Assembly: GCA_030844895.1 (NCBI GenBank)
Contig: CM061223.1
Coordinates: forward strand, 34,567,435-34,631,434
Length of the DNA: 64,000 nt
Origin: Ambrosia x helenae
Lineage: Eukaryota; Streptophyta; Magnoliopsida; Asterales; Asteraceae
Direction of reading: 5' to 3'
In this document: positions 21,195-32,104 of the stretch, piece by piece
Position numbering within the stretch: position 1 is the first letter of the stretch
Layout: every line of letters begins with the position of its first letter
Translations under genes and position numbers: made by a program
The notes under the pieces: generated by a model
Told to the model about the DNA's origin: nothing
Seen by the model: the letters and a program-made list of their open reading frames with translations, nothing else
The model's database searches: none

Positions 21195-24059
21195 ATGGGT
21201 GGAGTAGGTAATGGGTCAAAGAAACTCCGGCAAGTTGCTCGGAAACTGCTGCATCCCTGTGGTTCATTCTCTTTCCGGCAACCCCAGATCGACGGTCCTA
21301 ATAATAACTCCGATGTGGGTTTTTTTTTTATATAAATTTGTGTGATTGTTTATGTTAGTTGTGAAATTGTGTGTTTATGTTGTTGTTGTTGTTGCAGGTG
21401 GTGGTTTCAGGTTCGGTTGATGATTTTCCGGTGACCGGAAAGGTTGACTTTGATGACGTCATGGAAACGGTTGCTGACGTAGATCCGAATAATTCGGGTT
21501 CTAAGGTAATGTTAAGTCATAAGTGTGTGTAGTTAGTTGTAGTTGTTTTAATGTGGGATGAAGTGAAGATGATTAAGGAATGTTTGTGTAGTAATTATAG
21601 AATTGGAGTATGATTTGAGGCTTAATTAATAATTGCTAATTTAGGTAAAGTTTGTTAGTGGTTTTGCTTCAAATCAGTTATTTACCACTTTGGTTGGAGC
21701 CTTTTAAAACACCTAGGTGTGAGTAGGTGTGAGTAGGGATGAACTCGGTACCGAACCGATCCGATATCGAAAATACCGATACTGATTTTTGCTAAAACTT
21801 GGTACCGAGCCGAAAGTACCAATACTGATTTTTGCCAAAACTTGGTACCGAAAATGAACTGTCATCGGTATTTTCAGTATCGGGGTCGGTTTGGTATCGG
21901 TAGTTTCGGTATTTAATACCGAAGTGCTCATCCTAGGTGTGAGGTCTTGGGTTCGAGTTTCACAAAAAGAAATTTGCTGTTCAAAAGAAAAGTTATCAAC
22001 TTATTTTCTAAAAAAAAGTTATCAACTTAATTAATGGAAGCTCATAGGTGATTTATAGTATATTTTATAGGATTTATGTTATAATGTTCCATGATTATGT
22101 CTGATTGTTAACTGGAAGTGGATGAAGACAGATACATGTTGCTCATTTTGCTTACCTTCTTACTTTATGAATTATGAACCATTTGAACTATTTACAAAGT
22201 GATGATTATATGTTGTTTATATTTAAGAAATTAATCTGAAAAGTTTTAATTTCTGTTTGAAGTTTGATATTTATTGCTTTGATTTATGGGTGAGTATGGG
22301 TTGGTTCGGTTATGGGTTAAAACCGAACATATAATTGATGATTTGGTTTTAAGATTTTATAAACTGGTCCTTTTCGGTTGTAAACGGCTTGGTTAATTTG
22401 GTTATTGGAAAAGATGGTTTGGTTAGCCATATCGGTTAACTGCTGACTTTCTACAATGGTGTATTCAAGCTAATTTCAATTGAATAAGCGTTAAACAATA
22501 TGTTTATATAAAAACCTATAACAAAACTTTTGTAACATATAACATATTTTTTTTGTAAGAATATAATATAAAGATTGGTTTTGTTGTCGGTTCGGTTCGG
22601 TTGGTTCAGTTTTCGTACACATATAATATAACCATAACCGAACCACAAAAATCGATTTTCAAACAAAAAAATAATCATAACCAAACGAGTGGTTTCTCAA
22701 TTGGTTTGGTTATTTCGGTTAGATTAATTCAGTTATTTATACACATAAACAATAAGCAAACCATATGGTTAATTTACAATTGTTATTTTGTTTCTTCAAA
22801 TGCAGACCATGTGTGCAATCTGTTTAGAAGCCCTGAACTACAGTGCATGCACAGCTCCAGGCCAGGCTATATTTACAGCCCAATGTTCTCATGCTTTCCA
22901 TTTTGATTGTATCGCCTCCAACGTCCGACATGGTGGCGTCACCTGTCCTATATGCCGGGCCCAATGGACCCACCTGCCGCGGAACTTAAAGGTCCCACCT
23001 TGCAGTTTTCTCTATGGTAACCAAACCGATGACCCTGCCCTTCAAATGCTTGATAACTCCATTGCCACATTCAGAGTTCACAGACGCTCAATCCTACGCT
23101 CAGCACGCTATGATGACGATGACCCGATTGAACCCAGTCACAATCTTGACCATCCGCGTCTACATCTCTCCATATCATCTGAACCATTTGGTTCGTCTTC
23201 ATCTTCAGAACCTGGTTACAGACTCTGTGTAAGACTGGCCCATCAACCAGCTATTGATTTAGTATTAGTCGCGTGTCCCAACGGGCCACATCTTAGGCTT
23301 ATAAAACAATCTATGGCATTGGTGGTTTTCTCACTTCGACCCATTGACCGTTTAGCTGTTGTCACATACTCATCCGCTGCAGCGCGCGTGTTCCCTCTCA
23401 GACGAATGACGTCATATGGTAAACGCGCTGCACTTCAAGTAATCGACAGGTTGTTCTACATGGGGCAAGCAGATCCAGTTGAGGGGCTAAAGAAAGGCGT
23501 AAAGGTGTTAATGGACCGCGCCTATGAAAACCCTCAATCATGTATTGTTCATCTGTCAGACAACCCGACAAGACCGTACCATGGGTTTGACATGGATGTG
23601 GCAATCCAGATTCATCGGTTTCACGTTGGGTATACATTTGGGGCTTCAAACGGGTTCGTGATGCATGAATTCGAGGTGTTTTTAGGTAAAGTGTTGGGAG
23701 AAAAAGTAAGAGACATTCAGCTGAGGATTAGAGAAGATGGTAGGATTATTCGACTTGGTGAACTAAGAGGCGGAGAAGAAAGGCGAATCCCATTGCATAT
23801 GATATGTGCAGGTGGGAATGTTAAGACTTGTGTGGAGTATAGTTATGTCGAAGATGGCGTGCACGAATGCATGCGAACAGGGGAAGTGATGGTGGTATAT
23901 GGGGATAAAAGGGAGGCAGGAGGCGATGACGACGGTGGTGGTGGTGGTGGTGGTGAAGAGGAGGAGGAAGGTAGGAGCAGTAATGCAGGAAGCTGGGACT
24001 ACCATGACCCTTATATGGCTAGAAGATGGGCTAAGCATTTGCATGCCTATAGGATCTGA
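21195..24059 (+). CDS. RING-H2 E3 ubiquitin ligase, WAV3/EDA40-like, with VWA-like domain
   Basis: Three exons, 21195-21314, 21398-21505 and 22806-24059, join in frame to 493 aa. The RING-H2 finger spans residues 79-126, with Cys79, Cys82, Cys103, His105, His108, Cys111, Cys123 and Cys126 all present. A von Willebrand A-like region follows from about residue 225 (YRLCVRLAHQPAIDLVLVA), then a C-terminal region with a Gly/Asp/Glu-rich low-complexity stretch. The usual MIDAS metal motif DxSxS is replaced by LVLVACPNGPHL, so metal binding is doubtful. In Arabidopsis WAV3 relatives act as E3 ligases in root gravitropic and wavy growth (family knowledge). The start is the first ATG of a basic exon 1. 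Intron 2 (1.3 kb) carries degenerate repeats. Confidence 0.88.
21735..22780. repeat. Two degenerate repeat tracts inside intron 2 of the RING gene
   Basis: At 21735-21930 imperfect accgaaccgatccgatatcg and taccgatactgatttttg words repeat on both strands. At about 22295-22740 words of the ggttcggttatgg / ataaccataaccgaac type repeat, again partly inverted. They resemble, but do not equal, the tract at 10840-11280. They lie between functional splice sites. Confidence 0.55.
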
Positions 24060-24500
24060 AAACTCACCCTTCATTACAAGACTCTAGTTTGCTATTGAAT
24101 TTTGTTAATGTTAACTTTGTGCATTGGTTGACTTTGTGAATTGTGATTTGTAAAAACAAAAGGGTTGTTGCTCATATATTGAAAAAGATATTATTTATGA
24201 TAACCTTTTAGTAAAAAGTTAAAGTAAAAATAATTAGGGATAATATGTATACACAGTTCATTCAAATATTCACAACTTTAGACCATGTGTAATGGTTATC
24301 ATGCAAACCGTTCGTCCTGAAGGTGGGTGTGATACTGAAAGAGGGATGTGGTGTTCCCGTATTTCTGATTTGATAAGAATGAATACCCATGATTTGTATA
24401 AGTCGGGTTCTGGTTAAACCACGTTTTTATTTTGTTAAAAAAAAAAAATTATTTTCGTGTTTAGGTATTTTCTCAATCCCACCGAAACACGAAAGTATTA
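24060..24500. other. 3' UTR of the RING gene and spacer
   Basis: AT-rich DNA with no gene seen. A short A-run lies at 24438-24449. Confidence 0.45.
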
Positions 24501-24835
24501 GTTAGGTTCCAGGCGTTTTATGGGGTGATTCTTACGGCTTTGTGGAACATATGGCGGGCTAGGAATGATTATATTTTCAACCAAAAGCAAGTTACGGCTC
24601 GGAAAATTATGGAGGAAATAAGAGTTAAGAGCTTTTTATGGATTACTCAACGCGGTAGGATGACGGCAATGTCATGGGCCTCTTGGTGTTTGTTCGATAT
24701 ATCCAAAATGGGATAAGCATGTCTTTTTTCTTTTGTTTTGGTTGGTTTGTTGGTTCGGTTTGGTTGTATTTTCGGACTTCCGGTGCTAGTGTCTTGCTAG
24801 CTTTTGTATAAAGTTGTTTGTTGTTAAAAAAAAAA
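24501..24835 (+). mobile_element. 5'-truncated LINE (non-LTR retrotransposon) 3' end
   Basis: A frame ending at 24716 reads ALWNIWRARNDYIFNQKQVT, then MEEIRVKSFLWITQRGRM and SWASWCLF. This is the zf-RVT-adjacent C-terminal tail typical of plant L1-type LINE polyproteins. A T/G-rich 3' UTR and a terminal A-run at 24826-24834 follow. Truncation at the 5' side and a poly-A tail fit ordinary LINE insertion. Confidence 0.7.
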
Positions 24836-24914
24836 TCTCTAATAAGAATTATGTATGATAATAATAATGATATAATGATACTAATAAATGTTTATATTAA
24901 TACTAATAATAAAA

Positions 24915-25062
24915 CGGCCTTCTGGTCCAATGGCATGGGGTGATGCCGTGATGGTTAAGGCTTGAGATCTTTAAGGTCTTGGGTTAAATCATAATGGATG
25001 GGTGATATCCCGTCTTAAGGAGACTCACTCGGGTATTTGTGGTAGTTTCAAATGTTGTTTAA
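24915..25062 (+). mobile_element. tRNA-derived SINE-like repeat
   Basis: The sequence tctggtccaatggc resembles a Pol III A box and ggtcttgggttaaatc, about 55 bases on, a degenerate B box. The unit continues to ggtatttgtggtagtttcaa. No clear poly-A tail or target-site duplication is visible, so a decayed tRNA-like repeat is also possible. Confidence 0.45.
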
Positions 25063-25835
25063 AAATAATATTAATATTAGTGGCATTTTTAGGAAACTTC
25101 AACAAATACGAAAGATGCAAAACATAGCTTTCTTTATATAGCTTTCAAGGTTGATGTTGTTTTGTTATTTCGTATAAAAGTTAACCACCTAAAGATAGCC
25201 AAACAAAAACATATAACATAAATGAAAGGATGTAAACATGCAAGTGATCCAATGCTAACAAACAAACATTCTAGAAATAACCACAAGCTAATCCCCAACC
25301 AATCTAAATATCTACTCACACAAAATTAAAGTTTAGTTTGATACATAAAATCCACAAATATGGGTCAACACAACCATATCTCATATTAATTATAAATTCA
25401 AGAGGTTCACACATGTGAGTAGGCACAAAATATAGTATAAATCACCCTTGCTAATAGATGATGGCATGGATTTAAATAAAACCTTCAAATTTTGCTCTAA
25501 ATATTAGAAATAATCTTAAATACCTACTTTATAACATCTCTAACTTTGTTTATAAAATACTCAAGGATGCTATTATCAAATTAATAGAAGGAAAGCGTAT
25601 TCTATTTGATTAAAACTAGAAATAACATAGTTCATATCATTGTTGACAAGAAAGTCAAATAATTCAATATTTAGGATTAAAACGAACTAAACCCAAAATT
25701 GATACTAGAAGAGAAGAAAATTTTAGTTGAGTGACTATTTGCGTAAGTTGGACCAACACTTAGTCTCAATATAGTCAACAATATGTCCATAGTCTATGCA
25801 TGATACATCCTTAATTTCATTCCCTTGAGAGAATT
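25063..25835. other. AT-rich intergenic DNA
   Basis: No gene or recognisable repeat is seen. Short open frames here have no family features. Confidence 0.4.
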
Positions 25836-26078
25836 TTAGTTACCTTTTGTTTCACGGAATGAAATGGAATGAAATTGAAATGTATATTTCATTCTTTATG
25901 TTGTTCGTTTCAATAAAAGAAAAACTTGTAATTAAACAACATACAGAAGAGAATCTACATTCCAATAATATCAAGATTTCATTCCATTATATGAAACGAA
26001 CACACCTTAATTCCAAAAAAAAAATTATAGTGCCTGCGCGAATTCCAATTCCATTACAATCTATGAAACGAAAGGTAT
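25836..26078. mobile_element. Second copy of the MITE-like element found at 11635
   Basis: The ends taccttttgtttca and (reverse complement of the right end) tacctttcgtttca are inverted repeats. The interior shares gaatggaatgaaattgaaat, atgttgttcgttt and gaacacaccttaattcca with 11635-11882. Diverged copy, non-coding. Confidence 0.55.
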
Positions 26079-26474
26079 CTTAGAAAGAGGGTTGTGAATT
26101 TGTAGTTTCCATAGATTGAATTTGTAAGTGCAAGATGGAAGACTAGCTCGTAGCAATATCTTTTGTTTAACCAAATTCTTAAGCTTTAAGTGGGTGTTGT
26201 TATTAGTTATTACCCAACTAATGAAAAGAGGATTTTGAACCAAACAACGATATATTTTAGCATAGATAATATTATATTATATGTGTTGCAATACGTTTCT
26301 ATGAGTTTGTTTACAAAGTATGGTGAATTTCAAGTCACATGTTAAAATAATCTTATGAAAAAAATGGATTATGCTCACTGCTCACATATGTTTTTTTACA
26401 CATAAGAATATTAGTGAGCATAAATAATTCATTTTTTACACATAAGAATTTTAGAGGTTTTACACTAATTGTAA
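26079..26474. other. AT-rich intergenic DNA
   Basis: No gene is seen. A phrase around cacataagaat is duplicated at about 26399 and 26439. Confidence 0.4.
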
Positions 26475-27276
26475 TTAGTGGGTTTACCCGCGCGTTGTAG
26501 CGGATCCATAAATGGGTTGCAATACAACATTATGATACTTAGGTTTTTTTGCCGCAAGTTACGCAAAAAGAATAGAAATATGCACACTATGTTTTAACAA
26601 GTATTTGTGGAAAGAAAAGAAAATAAATGTGCACTGCCACTTACAACTGATTGCAGTTCACCACAAAAACCATGTACTCATTATTGAACAAATCTTAATA
26701 AACCAAAGGTATGTTACTGTAACAGACCAATATGAACATAAACATCACTCTTGTGTAAGATGTCCGGTCATTACATATCTACATAACCGTGCCATTGAAG
26801 ACACCTTGCTAAATGATAAAGTTCATTTACATGACAAAAGCATGTAGTAATAATATGATATTGTATACACTATCATATAAAAGTCACCGTCCATTTAGAA
26901 ATTAAAAGTTATGATTTGTAAGTTTGTAATAGACTTGCCCAACCAGACCCAGCAGCTAAAAAATTGCTCAATGTATTATTATGGAAAAGTTTTAAAACTC
27001 ATACAAATTTAGCTGAGATAAGATTATTCATTGTGTTAACATAAATTATTATCTTTCATCACCATTATATGAAATTTATTTAAAAATATTGTTATCATGT
27101 GTGTTTATTTAGTTTGGGTGAGTTCTATTTTCATATAAAAGTTGATTATCTTCTAGGGTCATTTAGGGAAGAAAAGTCGTAAAATTTAGGAAAATATAAA
27201 GAAACCTTTGGTATGCCATCTTAACTTTTGACAATTTGGACATATTTACCCATACATCCTCCTTTATAATGTAGTA
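26475..27276 (-). mobile_element. Non-autonomous Helitron (downstream member of a tandem pair)
   Basis: Read on the minus strand the 3' end is a short GC hairpin (ccgctacaacgcgcgg) followed after a few bases by CTAA and then T, the expected Helitron CTRR end. The 5' part (tactacattataaaggagg) matches the start of the neighbouring Helitron but lacks its first four bases. There the neighbour's CTAG terminus abuts it. No Rep/helicase is encoded. Confidence 0.65.
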
Positions 27277-28399
27277 CTAGTGGCAAACCCGCGCGTTGCT
27301 GCGGGACGGTTAAGATAAATATATTTTTTTGAACAATGCACAAGCGTAGCCGTGTTAGCCCACCAAGTTGTAGGAAAAGTGTAAAACATATTGTCTTCAT
27401 TCCATTGTCTTTGAATGCAAAACAATGTATATGAAATTGTCTTTGAATGCAAAATGATGGATATGAAATTAATCCATTTCTCTTCATTGTTTAAACTTTG
27501 AAAAGAAACTATATTTTTTTTAGATACAACATATAAGTTTTTATAACTTTTCATGCCACACTATCTAAATTGTCCAACCATATGTCCTTAACTTCCAACA
27601 TCTAAGGGATGATGTGTACACAGGACACCCATGTATAAAAAAAGATTTCACTATATATGATAATGAACTTCTTTGACCATCAAAATTCAGTGATCAGCAC
27701 TGTTCTCAAAACTAAATATGAGCATAGATAATTTTTATTCCCAAATCTTTCTATATAATTTTCCACAAATTTAGACCGAACCACCATATGGATACGTATT
27801 GTCAAGCATGAACTCAAAACCAAATATGAGCATAGAAACCAAAACATAACCATTCGATATCATATAAACAAGTAAAAAAGTATCAACAAGACATTTATTT
27901 TAATAAACAAATCAAGTTTAACCTGGAATATGAACTTGCAAATATAGTCCACTTTCGGATTGTGTCGACGTTTTGCTAGATTCGTTACAACATGATTACT
28001 CTTTTCAGCGTCCTCGGTCGCACCTTGTCGTTCTTATTAAATAATTAAAATAAAAAAACCCTTATCAAAAGAAAATCAAAACGTACCGTACTACTTGGCG
28101 TTGTGTGTGCGTCACTTCGTACCACCATTAACGCTCTGCAAAGTTGCTTCGTTTATCTTTCTGCGTGTTCTTCTGACCATCACAAGAAAAAAAAAGTAGT
28201 CGTACATGTCAATGGTTGGAACAAAAACCTTGTAAAGATAAGGAGTTAATTTTTAATATAAGTGATTATCTTCTAGGGGCATTTAGGTAAAAAAGTGGTA
28301 AAATTTAGAAAATTGTAAAGAAACCTTTGGTATACCATCTTAACTTTGGACAATTTGAACATATTTGCCCATGTCCCCTCCTTTATAATGTAGTATAGA
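27277..28399 (-). mobile_element. Non-autonomous Helitron (upstream member of a tandem pair)
   Basis: On the minus strand it starts 5'-TCTATACTACATTATAAAGG at 28399. It ends with the hairpin cccgcagcaacgcgcggg, then tttgccaCTAG at 27277, followed by T. It is preceded by A, so the A^T insertion rule holds. There is no target-site duplication and no coding gene. About 135 bases after its start are repeated at 27143-27276 in the next element. Confidence 0.75.
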
Positions 28400-28401
28400 T
28401 A

Positions 28402-29340
28402 TCTATACTATATTATAACGCATGAGTGAGGGGTAGTTTAAGATACCCGAAAATTAAGAACTTTATTTTCATTTACAACCCTAAAATGGGGGTAAAATAG
28501 TCATTCAAACACTTTTACACTTTAATACATCATTTAGTTAGACTTTAATTCCCTCATTTTAAGTTAGTAGTTACACTTTTCTCTTATTCCCTACAAAATA
28601 AAAATTCTTTTATTTAATCGTATCATAACTTTTAAACTATTATATTTTAAAAACATTCCAAAATACTGTAACGACATGCTCATTTTTGTCTACATTTCAA
28701 TGTTTGTCTTGTTCAATATTGACATGTGGATTGAAATGTACAAGAAATAAATGCCTTATGTACAAGTGATCATTGTGTTGCTTAATCACAGAATGAAAGT
28801 ATAATGTTTTTACACAGTATGCAAATCCTGATATCCCTACTACCAAATCTGATTGAACCATGACGATAATCACTAGAAGACGATTAACTTTCAACATACT
28901 AATTATGTTTTAAAAGCATTCGAAAATACCGTGACGACCTCCTAACTTTTATCGATGTTTCGACGTTTGTTTTAGTTAATATCGACGTGTGAATAAAATG
29001 TACAAATAGATAATGCCTTGGTGTACAAGTGATTAATGCGTTTCAGAAAATTCCAAAGTTTGCCACAAATTACTAATACGATACAAAAAAATTCAAAATT
29101 TTGCCCACTTCTTTTTTTCAACAATCAGTTTTTAGTTTCCTGTTTATTCTCGTGCTTTTACGTGATTATAGGTTACTTTGGTTAATAGCTCCTCAACCAC
29201 TCATTGTAATCATTCACAACCACATCCAGCCCCTTCAAACCTTCCTTTTCACATTCTCCTCTGGACTCTTCTATGCTCCTTCTTAGCCATCGTCATTGCC
29301 ATCAGCTCCATCTCCACCATCGAGTTGCAAGTCAGGGATG
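28402..29340 (+). mobile_element. 5' end of a third Helitron (plus strand), 3' end not found
   Basis: It begins TCTATACTATATTATAACGC, a Helitron-type 5' terminus preceded by A, and faces the minus-strand Helitron start with only TA between them. I could not find a convincing hairpin plus CTRR end, so the right border is arbitrary. Inside, about 120 bases (near 28640-28760) are repeated with divergence near 28905-29030. Confidence 0.45.
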
Positions 29341-29350
29341 AGTTGCTTTG

Positions 29351-30255
29351 TGTGACATCCGTCACCTTCGCCTTTCGTCAAACTGACAATAATAGTCCTT
29401 CAAATATTTCCATGATAGTCCTTGTAAATTTCGTCGTTTTCAAATTTAATTTTTTTGAGCGAACTAAATATTTTTTTTTCTTTTCATTTATATCTATTAT
29501 GGATTGGGTATAAGTTTTAATCAAACGCGTATGTTGAAACGTATTCGGAAAATTTTTGTTAAAAATTTAAGTTTCATAAAGTTTAAAAACATTTGGGGTT
29601 AAGTTGTTTAACTTGGTTAGTGTTTTATTAAAGAAACTTAACTATAAATCACAATAAACTAACCTAGTTAATTATGAGGGACCAAAATTGCCAAAAAGCA
29701 AAAGTTTTAAAAGGATTTTACTTCCCTCCCTGGCTCCCACGTTTTTCCGGCGACACCCACCGGCCGGAGTCCGGTGGTGCTCCGGCGAGTCCTTTTATAT
29801 AGTTTTTAATGCTTCTAAACATTCTAACTCGATACTTATGCGTTTCTCTGCTGTTTCTTGTCATTATTCCATAATAATGGCGAGTTATTAACCCACTTTT
29901 ATGAAGCTTTAATCGGGTGTAAGGATGTAACCGCCGGAATCATTCAAACAAGTTAAAACGTTATTGTTACTCGACCTATATAAAAACCAGACCTTTCCTT
30001 TAACTTCTGAACGTTTGAGCATCTCAGAACCACAAAAATAACATACTAATCACGCTTTTAAAAGCCTGGAAATCGATACTAACAGTCGCGCCCTTTGCTT
30101 TCTTCTTCGGTCCTTAAACGTGATTGTAAGTCCAGTATTTTTATGTCATTTTATTCCTCTTTCATTCCGGTATAATAGCCCTATGCTTCCTCAGTGTTTG
30201 CTGATCGAATTAGGGGTATTATAAAATCTAGGGTTAGGGTTCTTAATGTGACAAC
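29351..30255 (+). mobile_element. Truncated LTR of the gag-pol-less LTR family
   Basis: It opens with tgtgacatccgtcac, the same start as the LTRs at 33530 and 41742. It carries a TATA-like tatataaaaac near 29976 and a gattgtaagtcc splice-donor-like site near 30122. It ends abruptly where an inverted LTR end begins. The 3' part of the LTR is missing. Confidence 0.55.
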
Positions 30256-30768
30256 CTGGCTCTGATACCAATCTGTAACACCCCAACCGATGGCGGAATC
30301 ATCGAGGTGTCACGTAGTGACGATTGTTCAAAAGCACATGGTACTAAAATGTAAATATATTATTGAATAATTTAAATTGTCTTACATGGATGAAATGGGA
30401 AAAATACAAAAGTCTGAACGAAACATGAAAATTGAAATAACTTATTAAAAGCAAGCACTAAAATCCAATGCTATGAAACTAAGATCAAACTGCACCTGAA
30501 ACATGTACAAAATAGGTTTTGTCAACATAAGAAATGTTGGTGAGCATTACTAGTTTTAATACATATAGTAAGATGGAAAATGTTATACAATTCAAGTGCA
30601 AAGCTACAGTGCAATTATGTAAACTATGTATCATACAAATGAGCGAAATCAATCATGTGACTGTATAATGTACTAAATGAATGGCGGTGTACTTATCCAA
30701 TAAATGGATAATAACTTAACAATGACCATGGATTCTCCGATGAAAAAGGGGGAGAATCACCTAGGTGG
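30256..30768 (-). mobile_element. Inverted LTR 3' end with primer-binding site
   Basis: On the minus strand the LTR ends ccatcggttggggtgttaca at 30272 and is followed by tggtatcagagcc, complementary to the 3' end of plant initiator tRNA-Met (positions 30256-30268). Upstream the LTR runs to about 30768, where another LTR starts. Only a fragment remains and no coding region follows the primer site. Confidence 0.65.
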
Positions 30769-32088
30769 TGTAACCTCACAAATTTTCCCATTTATTTTGC
30801 ATTAAAGTATTTCCCGATCCATGATATAAAGTCTAATTTATTTCTAAGTATTCTTATATTTATCCGTGCACTCTATTTTTCTAAGTTCCTTTTATTATTG
30901 TACTTAAAAAAAAAATCTTCAATCATGACATATGTCATATCCTAATTCTATTTATAAAATCGTCATTTTATAAGACGGTGTTTTTTTATTTTCTAATTCA
31001 AACTAATGATTTTTTTTATTTCTTAAATAAAGCCTTGAGTCAAATAGTCAAAGTCCTGGTCAAAGTCCTAGTCAAAGTCTTAGTCAAACAGTCAAAGTCC
31101 TAGTCAAATAGTCAATTCATCATAAAACCTTACTTTATGGTGTTGACCAATTTTAATGGCTAATTGAATCCAAAACTAGTATAAAAACCCACCTATGAAC
31201 CATTACACTTGCCACCTCTAAATCGATTGTTTCAATCCGATTAAACTTTCCCTCATACTTTTCTTCTATAGTCTATTACTTCTACAATTGAAGCTTTGAT
31301 TATAAGCTCTTGTAATTGGCAACTTTGGGGCTACACATATTCTATTTCTCGAGACTTAATACTTTGCTAAGGTGAGTTTACGTAACCATGTTTATGCAAT
31401 TCTTCATACTTGCAACATTATACTTAAGCAATTCTACATGCATGTCTAGTTGTAAACTTTAATGCCTCATGAATTAGACAACAACAACAGTTTCAACGAG
31501 TTTCAACGAGTTTCAACATTACATAATCATTAGCTATGGCCAAGCCGGCGATACTCAATAATAGATCTATTGGATTGACAATCCCACCCGGATACGTGTA
31601 CCTCCTACATAGGTAGCGTGGGTGATTGTTATCGTTCCAACATATTATTAAGGTGAACCGTGGATGACGGGATGGACCTAAACTAGTCGGAGGTTTGATT
31701 ATGTCGATTCAACATTCCATGTTTATTCATGTAGACTTAAACTTACGATATACATATGAATTGCTAAACTTTTATACTTAAACTATTTGCTTGACATGGC
31801 TTATGTATTCTCACCAACTTCTAGTTGACCCCCCCCCCCCATTTTTACAACTCAACAGGAAATTATGATGCATGAAGACTAGAGTATTTACATGAGAAGG
31901 CAAACTGAAGTCTATGCTTGTTTGGTTTTTGTGATGTATTAGATTTCCACTTAAAACTCATTATGTATTTTCAATTTTGGATATTTGCACTTTAAATAAA
32001 TTTCAATTAAAACTTGATTACCATGTGCTACTGTATACTCATTCTTACGTGACACCTCGATGTTTCCGCCATCGGTTGGGGTGTTACA
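30769..32088 (+). repeat. 5' LTR of the outer element
   Basis: A 1,320-bp LTR, tg...ca bounded. It holds a block of gtcaaagtcctag tandem words (31031-31110), a TATA box tataaaaac (31180-31188), a donor-like aag/gtgagt at 31371, a conserved core at 31565-31634 and an acceptor-like caacag/g at 31858. It ends ccatcggttggggtgttaca. Confidence 0.75.
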
Positions 32089-32091
32089 GAT

Positions 32092-32104
32092 TGGTATCAG
32101 AGCC
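32092..32104 (+). other. Primer-binding site (tRNA-iMet type)
   Basis: tggtatcagagcc lies three bases after the LTR end. It is complementary to the 3' end of initiator tRNA-Met, the usual primer of Ty1/copia and Ty3/gypsy elements in plants. Confidence 0.8.

Noticed and set aside
27221..27554. Minus-strand open frames of 88-96 codons
   Set aside because: They span the junction of two Helitrons and have no recognisable protein feature.
29101..29513. Open frames with hydrophobic stretches
   Set aside because: They run into an LTR start and have no family match; likely chance in TC-rich DNA.
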